Origin: Porphyromonas cangingivalis
Lineage (GTDB): Bacteria > Bacteroidota > Bacteroidia > Bacteroidales > Paludibacteraceae
Assembly: GCA_945902955.1 (NCBI GenBank)
Contig: CAMDNO010000009.1
Location: forward strand, 1 to 51,370
DNA: 51,370 nt
Direction of reading: 5' to 3'
Every line of letters begins with the position of its first letter. The stretch's first letter is position 1. The notes below the pieces were generated by a model. The model saw only the letters and a list, made by a program, of their open reading frames with translations. It did no database searches and had not been told where the DNA came from. A program made the translations under genes and the position numbers. Below are positions 25,863 through 33,343 of the stretch, one piece after another.

Positions 25863-26015
25863 ATGAGAGGTTTTTCATTCTCTTGGAAGCGATTCATTGG
25901 AATCACACAAGTAAAACAGCAAATAGCTCGTGAAACGGGAATACCAACAACTAAACAGGGTGTGGAACGAAAAATTGGAAGTGTATTATTAAAACTGTTG
26001 TTTGGTAAAAAGTAG
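25863..26015 (+). CDS. Small basic protein (50 aa)
   Basis: ATG at 25863, 27 bp after the DUF4407 gene. The sequence (FSFSWKRFIGITQVKQQIAR; GIPTTKQGVERKIGS) is basic and helical and has the look of a conserved short accessory protein: a Trp-Lys-Arg helix and a GIPTT turn. It probably ends the operon. Function unknown. Confidence 0.55.
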   Translation: MRGFSFSWKRFIGITQVKQQIARETGIPTTKQGVERKIGSVLLKLLFGKK

Positions 26016-26024
26016 TTGTCAGTT

Positions 26025-26367
26025 ATGAACAATACAATCAAAATAATCCTTTCTATTCTCCTATTTCTTTGCCTTGCCGATATGCCTTATGGTTTTTATC
26101 AGTTTGTACGGTTTGCAGCCATAATAGGTTTTGGGATTCTTGCCTTTCAATCGTCAGAATCCGAAAATAAAACTTTCGTGATAGTTTACGGTGCATTGGC
26201 TTTGTTATTTCAACCATTCTTTAAAATTGCTTTAGGTAGAGACTTGTGGAAATCCGTCAGTGGACTGCCTGTCCGACTATTGGTGGAGACAAGTTGTGGT
26301 GGATTTGATTATTGCGGTTGGGCTAATTGTGTCATTGTTTATTGATAAGAAATCAGGTAAGGTGTGA
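26025..26367 (+). pseudogene. DUF6804-like small membrane protein, broken by a 40-bp insertion
   Basis: Starts MNNTIKIILSILLFLCLADM, a hydrophobic protein with several helices ending in KIALGRDLWK. A 40-bp insert (26253-26292) shifts the frame, so the present frame ends wrongly at 26345. Removing it restores VVVDLIIAVGLIVSLF plus a stop at 26365-26367. The same insert sits at the same codon in a fragment at 29988. The original family is a small Bacteroidota inner-membrane protein of unknown role. Confidence 0.75.
26253..26292 (+). repeat. 40-bp mobile-like insertion, copy 1
   Basis: Runs from TCCGTCAGTGGACTGCC to GGTGGAGACAA. It contains imperfect inverted parts (GTGGAC / GTCC). One other copy at 30006-30045 differs at one base. 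It was inserted after the LWK codons in both places. Confidence 0.75.
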
Positions 26368-26559
26368 AATATAATAGCACTAACAATACAGGATTTTCAG
26401 AAAGCATTAGTAGCCGCAAGTGCAAAAAGTGCGCTCTATTTGGATATGGGTGGTTGGAGTGAAGGATGGTATAAAAATGCAAATGACGAAAAGATAGTTA
26501 TTTGCGAAGGAATGACAAGTACGGATAGGCAAACCAATTGGCTGGTTTATGAGTTTTAG
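26342..26559 (+). pseudogene. Gene fragment, copy 1 (phosphodiester-glycosidase-like end)
   Basis: 218 bp, more than 90% identical by eye to 28635-28852. The frame continues past a TGA and reads TIQDFQKALVAASAKSALYL, DMGGWSEGWYKNA and TDRQTNWLVYEF, a typical protein C-terminus (DUF2233-like guess). No start and no upstream part of that gene is present, so it is a remnant. Confidence 0.7.
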
Positions 26560-26563
26560 TTTT

Positions 26564-26632
26564 TAATCAGATGAAGCAGGAGGTGTTTCACTTACTTCAC
26601 GCAACTGTTGATTGACAAAATACCCAGTTTCG
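26564..26632 (+). repeat. Shared block following fragment copy 1
   Basis: Begins AATCAGATGAAGCAGGAGGT and codes for MKQEVFHLLHATVD; it is repeated at 30137-30202 with two or three differences. Part of the ancestral segment repeated in this region. Confidence 0.65.
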
Positions 26633-26703
26633 AGTAATCGGTAACCGTTTTTTAGCACGATTGATAAGTGGAAAATTAGAGCTGAAACAAAAAAAATGAA
26701 AAT

Positions 26704-28458
26704 ATGGAAAAACTTACCCGTCATAGCATTCAATGGTTTTACAATCTTCTGGCTAAAGGAGAATGTGACATTCTTGATTTCAAACAGCAATTAGACGACA
26801 AATCCACTTTTGGCAAGTCTATAAAAAACTATGCCCCCAAGTACGATGAGTTGGCTAAAGATGTGGTTGCTTTTGCCAATAAAAAAGGTGGATTTCTCTT
26901 TATCGGGGTTATTGATGATACAAAAGAGCTTAATTCAGAATTTAAATATATGGATTCAAAAGTATTTGAATTGGTAAGGCAAATACAAGATCGTACTGTG
27001 CCTTCAATTACTATTAAACCACACCATTTAAAAGTAAATGAATGCGATATATTGGTATTGGAAATTCCATTTTCGCAACAAATGCACAGAACATCTAAGA
27101 GCGAATACCTGATAAGAAGCAATGATGGCAACCGTGCCATTGAAACGCATGAAATTGCTACTATTCAGGCCGAAAAAGGTTTGATAGTCTACGACCAAAA
27201 AACATGGGATCTATCTTTGGCAAGTGTGGAAAGTGATAAACAAGGCAGCCAAATACCAGGTTGGCAGGATATTAATCGCACTAGAGATTTGTATAACCGT
27301 ATTCATAGAGAGAAACCTCAAAGTCCCTATTTAAAAAACACCTCCAACGAGTTTGTCGAAACACTTGGCTTAGTGAAAGAAGTAGACAACAAAAATTTTC
27401 CTACAACTACAGGAGTTTTATTTATAGGCAATCAAAAAGCTCTGAAAGAGATACCTTATAACCAAATCAAATACATACGGTATTACGAAGATGGGACTTA
27501 TACTCCTTTCGAATATAGTGGTAATTTGATTGAAATGGCTGATGCTTGTTATGCTCAATTAAAGTCAGAAATTAAGCTAAAAGAATTTCATTTCGGCTTG
27601 TTTCGCGAATATATAGAAGATTATCCCGAAGTCGTGTTGCGGGAATTATTGATGAATGCCATTGCTCATCGTGATTATAGCCGCCAACAAATAATTGAGA
27701 TTCGTAAATATCCAAATTATTTGGAGTTCGAAAGTCCTGGGCATTTTCCACAGGGTATTACCGAAACCAATTTCCTCCGAAAAACAAATCCTCGTAATCC
27801 TGGCATAATGGATGTGCTTCGTGAAATTAATTACGCAGAAAAAGCTGGAAGCGGTTTCGACAAGATATTTACAGCTTTACTTTCGAAAGGAAAAAATTTA
27901 CCCAAACCGCAGCAAACCGAAAACTCTATTATTCTTAGGATTGAGGCCGATGTGTATTCCGAAAAATTAGCAGAACTTAGTTTATTATACAAACAAACCA
28001 CTAAAAAGGACATTGACTTGGAAAAACTATTGGTGCTCAATAGTATTTATACGGGTCAGAAACTGACTTTTCAAGAACTGGAAAACTCACCATTTGTCAA
28101 TAAATGGCAGTTGCGAAAAATCCTTTCTGAACTTCAGGAATTAGAATTGATTGAAACTACTGGCAGAACCTCAGGTGTGAAATATATTATTCACAAATCG
28201 AAATTGAGTGGAATCGCAGATGAAAAAAACTATTTAAGGCAGAAAAAACAGGATAATTTTAAACTAAAGCAAATAATCTTAAAGTATCTTGATGAGTTTG
28301 ACGAAATTGAGAATGCAACTGCTCGCGAAATATTAAATCTCACTGACGAGGATATTTACAAAGTATCCAGAATGCTAAAACAGTTGAGAGATGAAGATGA
28401 AATAATAATTAGTAGACAGGACAAAGGGATTACATATTACAGTCGAAATAAAAAATAG
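26704..28458 (+). CDS. Schlafen AlbA_2 / RecG-like ATP-binding protein
   Basis: 584 residues. N-terminal AlbA_2 domain (ECDILDFKQQL, VAFANKKGGFLFIGVIDD, VLEIPFS). The C-terminal half has a GHKL-type ATP-binding segment (ELLMNAIAHRDYS, LEFESPGHFPQG, AGSGFDKIF) and winged-helix tails (AREILNLTDEDIYKVSRML). Usually annotated as putative transcriptional regulator or RecG-like; some AlbA-type proteins act in phage defence or tRNA/DNA binding. Flanked on both sides by copies of the same gene fragment, so it was probably inserted or shuffled as a cassette. Confidence 0.87.
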   Translation: MEKLTRHSIQWFYNLLAKGECDILDFKQQLDDKSTFGKSIKNYAPKYDELAKDVVAFANKKGGFLFIGVIDDTKELNSEFKYMDSKVFELVRQIQDRTVPSITIKPHHLKVNECDILVLEIPFSQQMHRTSKSEYLIRSNDGNRAIETHEIATIQAEKGLIVYDQKTWDLSLASVESDKQGSQIPGWQDINRTRDLYNRIHREKPQSPYLKNTSNEFVETLGLVKEVDNKNFPTTTGVLFIGNQKALKEIPYNQIKYIRYYEDGTYTPFEYSGNLIEMADACYAQLKSEIKLKEFHFGLFREYIEDYPEVVLRELLMNAIAHRDYSRQQIIEIRKYPNYLEFESPGHFPQGITETNFLRKTNPRNPGIMDVLREINYAEKAGSGFDKIFTALLSKGKNLPKPQQTENSIILRIEADVYSEKLAELSLLYKQTTKKDIDLEKLLVLNSIYTGQKLTFQELENSPFVNKWQLRKILSELQELELIETTGRTSGVKYIIHKSKLSGIADEKNYLRQKKQDNFKLKQIILKYLDEFDEIENATAREILNLTDEDIYKVSRMLKQLRDEDEIIISRQDKGITYYSRNKK

Positions 28459-28557
28459 TGCAAGCGGTTATATTGCTTATTATTAAATAATTATATATTT
28501 TAGGCGCTTGCAAACCGCTTGCAATAATCAAATCTATCAAAACATGGTGCAAGCGGT
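28459..28557. repeat. Repeated TGCAAGCGGT sites
   Basis: TGCAAGCGGT at 28459-28468 and 28548-28557, its complement ACCGCTTGCA at 28514-28523, and a partial GCGCTTGCA at 28504-28512. The first begins inside the bases right after the stop of the Schlafen gene. Looks like a recombination or protein-binding site cluster at a cassette edge. Confidence 0.6.
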
Positions 28558-28852
28558 ATCTTTTGAAAAATTAAAAGTTACTTATGTTGACCAGATTGCA
28601 CAGGAACTACGACATAACCAGAGTAAATATAATGTTGATAAGAAATCAGGTAAGGTGTGAAATATAATAGCACTAACAATACAGGATTTTCAAAAAGCAT
28701 TGGTAGATGCAGGTGTAAAAAATGCGCTCTATTTGGATATGGGTGGTTGGAGTGAAGGATGGTATAAAAATGCTTATGACGAAAAGATAGTTATTTGCGA
28801 AGGAATGACAAGTACGGATAGGCAAACCAATTGGCTGGTTTATGAGTTTTGA
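28544..28852 (+). pseudogene. Gene fragment, copy 2 (phosphodiester-glycosidase-like end)
   Basis: Reads VTYVDQIAQELRHNQSKYN, then DKKSGKV-stop (TGA), then continues in the same frame as TIQDFQKALVDAGVKNALYL and TDRQTNWLVYEF. It has the same TGA as copy 1, so the stop predates the duplication. The 445-bp space 28459-28903 holds only this and the repeat sites. Confidence 0.7.
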
Positions 28853-28930
28853 AGTGAATTAGTTACATTTTAATATTTTAGAAATAAACGATTTGCATGT
28901 TATATGCTGATAAAAATTATAGATTTCAAA

Positions 28931-29977
28931 ATGAATTTAGAACAATCTGAAAAACAGTTTATTACCGACATAAAACAAAAAGTGCGTGCAGCACAATATG
29001 AGGCATTGAAGGCGATAAATACGCATTTGGTTGGCTTGTATTGGGAATTGGGAAAGTCGATTTCCGAAAAGCAAGCGCTTGGTTGGGGAAAAGCTATTGT
29101 GCCTACATTGTCGAAAGAGTTGCAAATAGAGTTTCCTAGCATGAGTGGATTTTCAGTTGGCAATTTATGGCTAATGGCTCAGTTTTATTCTGAATATCAA
29201 TTAGATGAAAATCTCGTACCATTGGTACGAGAAATTAGTTGGAGTAAACATGTTGTAATTTTAAAAAAATGCAAAGACAGTTTAGAACGTCAGTTTTATA
29301 CGCTTGCCACTCGGAAGTTTGGGTGGACAAAGGATGTACTGATTCATCAAGTTGAGAATAAGACCTACGAAAAATACTTACTTAACCAAACAAATTTTGA
29401 TAAGGTATTGCCCGAAGCTATTGCAAAGCAAGCATTTTTGGCTGTTAAAGATGAATATACTTTTGGATTTGCAAACCTTGCTGATGAACATGCCGAAAGT
29501 GAATTGGAGCAAGCATTGATTAAAAATATACGTGCTTTTTTATTGGAAATGGGAACGGATTTTACGTTTGTAGGCAGTCAGTACCGTTTGTTAGTGGCTA
29601 ATAAAGAATATAAAGTGGACTTGTTGCTTTACCATCGGCGCTTGCAAAGTTTGATAGCTATCGACCTCAAGGTAGGGGAGTTCGAACCGGAACACAAGGG
29701 GAAAATGGAATTTTATTTGTCGGTGCTTAACGATAAAGTGAAATTACCACACGAAAACGAAGCTATTGGAATAATTATTTGTAAAAGTAAGGATCGCACT
29801 ATAGTGGAATATTCGCTGAAAACAGCAACTTTACCAATTGGTGTAGCTACTTATAATACTTCTGGCAAATTACCGCCAGCATACAAAGAACTATTACCAT
29901 CGGCTAAAATGATAAGTGCAAAAATAAACGATTTTTTTGACACCAAAACGCCAAAAGAGCTTGATGACCAAAGTTAA
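28931..29977 (+). CDS. DUF1016 (YhcG-type) PD-(D/E)XK nuclease
   Basis: 348 residues from ATG 28931 (an in-frame ATG at 28904 is less likely). N-terminal helical domain: VGLYWELGKSISEKQ and GFSVGNLWLMAQFY. C-terminal nuclease: VGSQYRL, YKVDLLLYH, SLIAIDLKVGEF with Asp and D-L-K catalytic residues, then FYLSVLNDKVKLP. Known to be associated with restriction and other defence islands. A short fragment segment sits on both sides, so it too is a cassette. Confidence 0.9.
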   Translation: MNLEQSEKQFITDIKQKVRAAQYEALKAINTHLVGLYWELGKSISEKQALGWGKAIVPTLSKELQIEFPSMSGFSVGNLWLMAQFYSEYQLDENLVPLVREISWSKHVVILKKCKDSLERQFYTLATRKFGWTKDVLIHQVENKTYEKYLLNQTNFDKVLPEAIAKQAFLAVKDEYTFGFANLADEHAESELEQALIKNIRAFLLEMGTDFTFVGSQYRLLVANKEYKVDLLLYHRRLQSLIAIDLKVGEFEPEHKGKMEFYLSVLNDKVKLPHENEAIGIIICKSKDRTIVEYSLKTATLPIGVATYNTSGKLPPAYKELLPSAKMISAKINDFFDTKTPKELDDQS

Positions 29978-29987
29978 ATTTGATGGT

Positions 29988-30131
29988 GGAAGGGAGTTAT
30001 GGAAATCCGTCAGTGGACTGCCTGTCCGACTATTGGCGGAGACAAGTTGTGGTTGATGTGGTGGGTTGGTTATTGGCGAAGGAATGACAAGTACGGATAG
30101 GCAGACTAATTGGCTGGTGTATGAGCTTTAA
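29988..30131 (+). pseudogene. Third ancestral-segment copy: DUF6804 end joined to fragment end
   Basis: Starts with GRELWK codons, then the 40-bp insert (30006-30045), then VVVDV; it then jumps directly to the CEGMTSTDRQTNWLVYEL end seen in copies 1 and 2. Relative to copy 1 about 220 bp are missing. The space between the DUF1016 and RhuM genes (29978-30299) has no intact gene. Confidence 0.68.
30006..30045 (+). repeat. 40-bp mobile-like insertion, copy 2
   Basis: Same 40 bp as 26253-26292 with one base changed (GGCGGAGAC for GGTGGAGAC), in the same position after the LWK codons. Confidence 0.75.
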
Positions 30132-30136
30132 AGTGA

Positions 30137-30202
30137 AATCAGATGAAGCAGGAGGTGTTTCACTTACTTCACGCAACTGTTGGTTGGTAAAATACCCAGT
30201 TT
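30137..30202 (+). repeat. Shared block following fragment copy 3
   Basis: Same as 26564-26632 (AATCAGATGAAGCAGGAGGT to CCCAGTTTC) with small changes. Between it and the RhuM start, 30203-30299, nothing further is recognised. Confidence 0.6.
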
Positions 30203-30299
30203 CTATATATCGGCGACGGTCTGATACGTATAGACCTTACTATCCGCAAAGCCTCTCGACAAGAAAATGGAATTTTAATTTTTGAATATTTTATAATCT

Positions 30300-31277
30300 A
30301 TGCAAACAAAAAATATACTGCTTTTTAATCCTGTAGGGAAAAATGCGAAAGTAAGTGTTTACTTTAACGATGGTACGTTTTGGTTAACTCAAAAAGCTAT
30401 GGCGGAGCTGTTTGGTGTTAATGTGCCGGCAGTGAGTAAGCATTTGAAAAATATTTTCGAAACGGGGGAGCTCAATTCGGGTTCAGTTGTTTCCAAAATG
30501 GAAACAACTGCTACAGATGGTAAGAATTACGAAACTACATTTTACCGTCTCGAAGCAATACTTGCTGTTGGATATCGTGTCAACTCATCACAGGCTACAG
30601 AGTTTAGAAAATGGGCAACCCAAACACTAAATGAGTTTATTATCAAAGGTTTTGTGATGGACGATGAGCGGTTGAAACAAGGTAAAAGTTACGGACAGGA
30701 TTATTTTGATGAGTTACTGGAACGTATCCGCGAGATTCGTTCGAGCGAACGCCGTTTCTATCAGAAAATAACGGATATATACGCCCTGAGTACTGATTAT
30801 GATAAAAACAGTCAGCAGACCAAAGATTTCTTTGCGGCAGTACAGAATAAGTTGCATTGGGCTATTACAGGTCAAACAGCTGCTGAAATAATTTATACCG
30901 AAGCCGATGCCACCAAACTTTATATGGGACTGAAGACATGGAAAGCAGCCCCTGATGGTAAAATACTGAAAAGCGACGTAGCGGTTGCTAAAAATTACTT
31001 GTCGCACCAGCATGTGGCTGAGCTTAACCGCATTGTTTCAGCCTATTTGGATTTGGCCGAGAACAATGCACAGCGTGGAATAGCTTTCAATATGCAGCAA
31101 TGGGTGAAGTTTATTGATGGTTTCTTGGAATTATCCAATTATCCTATTTTAAAAGACAAAGGCAAAGTAAGTATGCTGGAGGCTAAACTCAAAGCAGAAC
31201 AGGAATATGATAAGTTTCGAGTGATACAGGATAAAAACTATGAAAGTGATTTTGATAAGGAAATTCAAAAATTATAA
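30300..31277 (+). CDS. RhuM-family protein
   Basis: 325 residues. Typical RhuM: WLTQKAMAELFGVNVPAVSK (DNA-binding-like N-terminus), YRLEAILAVGYRVNS, FRKWATQTLNEFIIKGFVMD, then a C-terminal Fic/DOC-like region (ITGQTAAEIIYTEAD; NYLSHQHVAELNRIVSAYL). Known as virulence RhuM in Salmonella islands; in Bacteroidota it is common in mobile islands. Function likely regulatory or defence-linked. A second, broken copy lies at 32164. Confidence 0.9.
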   Translation: MQTKNILLFNPVGKNAKVSVYFNDGTFWLTQKAMAELFGVNVPAVSKHLKNIFETGELNSGSVVSKMETTATDGKNYETTFYRLEAILAVGYRVNSSQATEFRKWATQTLNEFIIKGFVMDDERLKQGKSYGQDYFDELLERIREIRSSERRFYQKITDIYALSTDYDKNSQQTKDFFAAVQNKLHWAITGQTAAEIIYTEADATKLYMGLKTWKAAPDGKILKSDVAVAKNYLSHQHVAELNRIVSAYLDLAENNAQRGIAFNMQQWVKFIDGFLELSNYPILKDKGKVSMLEAKLKAEQEYDKFRVIQDKNYESDFDKEIQKL

Positions 31278-31286
31278 ATGAGCTAG

Positions 31287-31676
31287 ATGCAGTTTATTAA
31301 AAACACAAATAATCAATTAAAGGCGGGGGTATTGGTAATAGGTATACTAGTGGCTTATGCAGGCTTTATAATAAAATTGCCTTTTGTTTTTCGGCACATT
31401 GATAAAGAGCTACATGCGGCGTTTTATTTGTTTGCATCGATAGTCATTTGTTGGTTGTTTGGCGTTAAGAATTTGAAAACAGCTGTTTTTGTAGGATTTC
31501 TGTTATTTGTGTTTGGTGTGTTTGTAGAATTGTCGCAACATTATTCAAATTTCATTTTACACAAGCGCATTCATGGTCGGTTCGATATGGAAGATGTAAA
31601 GTATAATTTATATGGAATTGTGGCATTTTTGTTTGTATTTGGAACGTTGAAAGCTCTTAAAATTAAAAGATTATGA
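31287..31676 (+). CDS. VanZ-like membrane protein
   Basis: 129 residues with four predicted transmembrane helices (VLVIGILVAYAGFIIKLPF, FYLFASIVICWLFGV, FVGFLLFVFGVFVEL, YNLYGIVAFLFVFGT) and the VanZ-type motif HGRFDMEDVKYNLYGI. VanZ-like proteins are small inner-membrane proteins with poorly known roles. It overlaps the DUF1810 gene by 4 bp (ATGA), so the two are co-translated. Confidence 0.8.
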   Translation: MQFIKNTNNQLKAGVLVIGILVAYAGFIIKLPFVFRHIDKELHAAFYLFASIVICWLFGVKNLKTAVFVGFLLFVFGVFVELSQHYSNFILHKRIHGRFDMEDVKYNLYGIVAFLFVFGTLKALKIKRL

Positions 31677-32101
31677 ATAACTCAAATTTCAATCTCTCTC
31701 GTTTCTTAGATGCGCAAACACCCGTAATGTCAACAGTATTGCAGGAACTAAAACAAGGCAGTAAACAATCGCACTGGATGTGGTTTGTTTTTCCGCAGTT
31801 GGCAGGTTTGGGGCGAAGTGAAATAGCGCGATACTATGCAATTGCAAACAGTAATGAAGCGAAAGCGTACTTAGAACACAAAGATCTGAAAAGTAGATTG
31901 GAGGAGTGTATAGAAGCGGTGTTAAGCTGTGGCAAAAGCAATCCGGTACGTATTTTTGGCGGTGTGGATGCCATGAAGTTTCAATCGTTCCTCACGCTTT
32001 TTGCATTGGTAGCGCCCGAAAATGAATTGTTTCGGAAAGCGTTGGAGCGGTTTTATGGCGGGGTAATGGATTACGAAACGGAAAGACTATTTGGAGAGTA
32101 A
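31673..32101 (+). CDS. DUF1810 protein
   Basis: 142 residues. The motifs FLDAQTPVMSTVLQELKQG, HWMWFVFPQLAGLGRSE, KSNPVRIFGGVDAMKFQSFLT-like and YYAIAN match DUF1810. Cytoplasmic. The family has been observed with NAD-related and NADAR-like genes (general family knowledge); a NADAR gene is in this window but 25 kb away. Function unknown. Confidence 0.9.
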   Translation: MNNSNFNLSRFLDAQTPVMSTVLQELKQGSKQSHWMWFVFPQLAGLGRSEIARYYAIANSNEAKAYLEHKDLKSRLEECIEAVLSCGKSNPVRIFGGVDAMKFQSFLTLFALVAPENELFRKALERFYGGVMDYETERLFGE

Positions 32102-32163
32102 AGAAAATGAACTTAGCGATTTTTTGTAGAAATATAATTAGATACAAACACTAAGAAATAAAT

Positions 32164-32595
32164 ATGGAAAGCAATCAGAATGCCTTTATATTATTCAAAA
32201 TCGAAGACGAAAAAATATCGGTGGATGTTCGTTTTGAGGAAGAAACGGTTTAGCTTTCGCAGGAGCAAATGGCATTGCTTTTTGGTAAAGCAAAATCTAC
32301 CATAAACGAGCATATACAAAATGTTTTTAATGAAGGTGAACTTAAAGAATCGTTGTGTACAAAGAAATTCGGAATTTCTGAATTTCAGCAAAAAGCCCCA
32401 AATTACTATAATCTCGACGTTATAATATCGGTAGGCTACCGCGTAAAATCTTTACGTGGCACTCAGTTTCGTATATGGGCTACACAGCGCTTGAATGAGT
32501 ATATTCGCAAAGGATTCACAATGGATGATGAACGCCTCAAGAAGTTGGAGTATTATGCTGCCCCTTCAGGGCGTAGGATGCCATTCGGCATGTAG
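32164..32595 (+). pseudogene. Broken second RhuM gene
   Basis: Frame from ATG 32164 reads NAFILFKIEDEKISVDVRF then EEETV, then TAG at 32251-32253 where the intact paralog has the Trp of FWLTQKAMAELF (TGG to TAG change). The frame resumes as LSQEQMALLFGKAKSTINEH, VIISVGYRVKSLRGTQF and LNEYIRKGFTMDDERLK, then runs into REP-like repeats at about 32557. Both the N-terminal stop and the 3' truncation inactivate it. A shorter protein from an internal ATG (32269) is formally possible. Confidence 0.85.
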
Positions 32596-32838
32596 GGCGT
32601 TGCCCATCCCAAGGCGTTGCCGTTGGGTTAGGATAGATATGGCCTTCAGCCAAAACAGATACAGATACAACAATGTCACGAAGTGGCAGCATAGCATCAA
32701 CCCAACAGCATCGACTTGGGATAAAGATGAGCAGATGCAGCAACGCCCTGTAAGGGCAGCATAACATCAACCCAACGGCAGCGCCTTGGGATATAGAAAA
32801 CAAACATACAACTTAACGCCCTGCAAGGGCAATATAAA
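32557..32838. repeat. REP-like repeat cluster
   Basis: Several units of the type GCCCTgyAAGGGC and CATCAACCCAACrGC..CTTGGG, in both orientations: CCCCTTCAGGGC at 32562, CCCAAGGCGTTGCCGTTGGG near 32609, CATCAACCCAACAGCATCGA at 32694, GCCCTGTAAGGGC at 32743, CATCAACCCAACGGCAGCGC near 32765 and GCCCTGCAAGGGC at 32817. They adjoin the RAYT gene that likely mobilises them. Reading frames through it are accidental. Confidence 0.8.
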
Positions 32839-32847
32839 ACATGCACT

Positions 32848-33300
32848 ATGTCACAATCATTATCAAAACTTTACACCCATATTGTTTTTCATACCAAACA
32901 CAATCGGGATTTAATAAAAGAAGATGTTGAAAACGAATTATATGCTTATTTAGGGGGCATATTAAAGCAAAATAAATCCGTTCCAATTGCTATTAACGGT
33001 ATAGAAAACCATATACATTTACTTTGTATCCTATCAAAAAACATAGCACTTGCCGACCTACTCGAAGAGTTAAAACGAAACAGCAGTCGCTGGATTAAAA
33101 CAAAAGGTTCAAATTATGCCGATTTTGCATGGCAAGGTGGATATGGTGGATTTTCGGTAAGTCAAAGTAAGGTAGATGTTGTAAAACGTTATATTGAAAA
33201 TCAAAAAGAGCACCACAAAACAGAATCGGTGAAAGATGAATACATAAAGTTTTTAAAAGAATATGGCATTGAATACAACGAAGATTATCTTTGGACATAA
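32848..33300 (+). CDS. REP-associated tyrosine transposase (RAYT, IS200/Y1-like)
   Basis: 150 residues. YTHIVFHTKHN start, HUH motif in GIENHIHLL (H55 and H57), and the putative nucleophile Tyr115 in VKRYIENQKEHH. Single-strand DNA transposase of the Y1 family; RAYTs are usually domesticated and act on REP hairpins, which lie directly upstream. The gene seems intact. Its arrival with the repeats truncated the second RhuM gene. Confidence 0.9.
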   Translation: MSQSLSKLYTHIVFHTKHNRDLIKEDVENELYAYLGGILKQNKSVPIAINGIENHIHLLCILSKNIALADLLEELKRNSSRWIKTKGSNYADFAWQGGYGGFSVSQSKVDVVKRYIENQKEHHKTESVKDEYIKFLKEYGIEYNEDYLWT

Positions 33301-33343
33301 CTTATTTGAAGATACAACAATGCCGTGGGGTAAAACAAAAAAT

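Noticed and set aside
32495-32803. Opposite overlapping reading frames of about 90 codons
   Set aside because: They run through the REP-like repeat cluster, have repeat-derived composition and no family resemblance.
33263-33343. Longer start of the EEP nuclease gene
   Set aside because: It would begin within the RAYT coding sequence and hide the signal peptide that starts at 33344.
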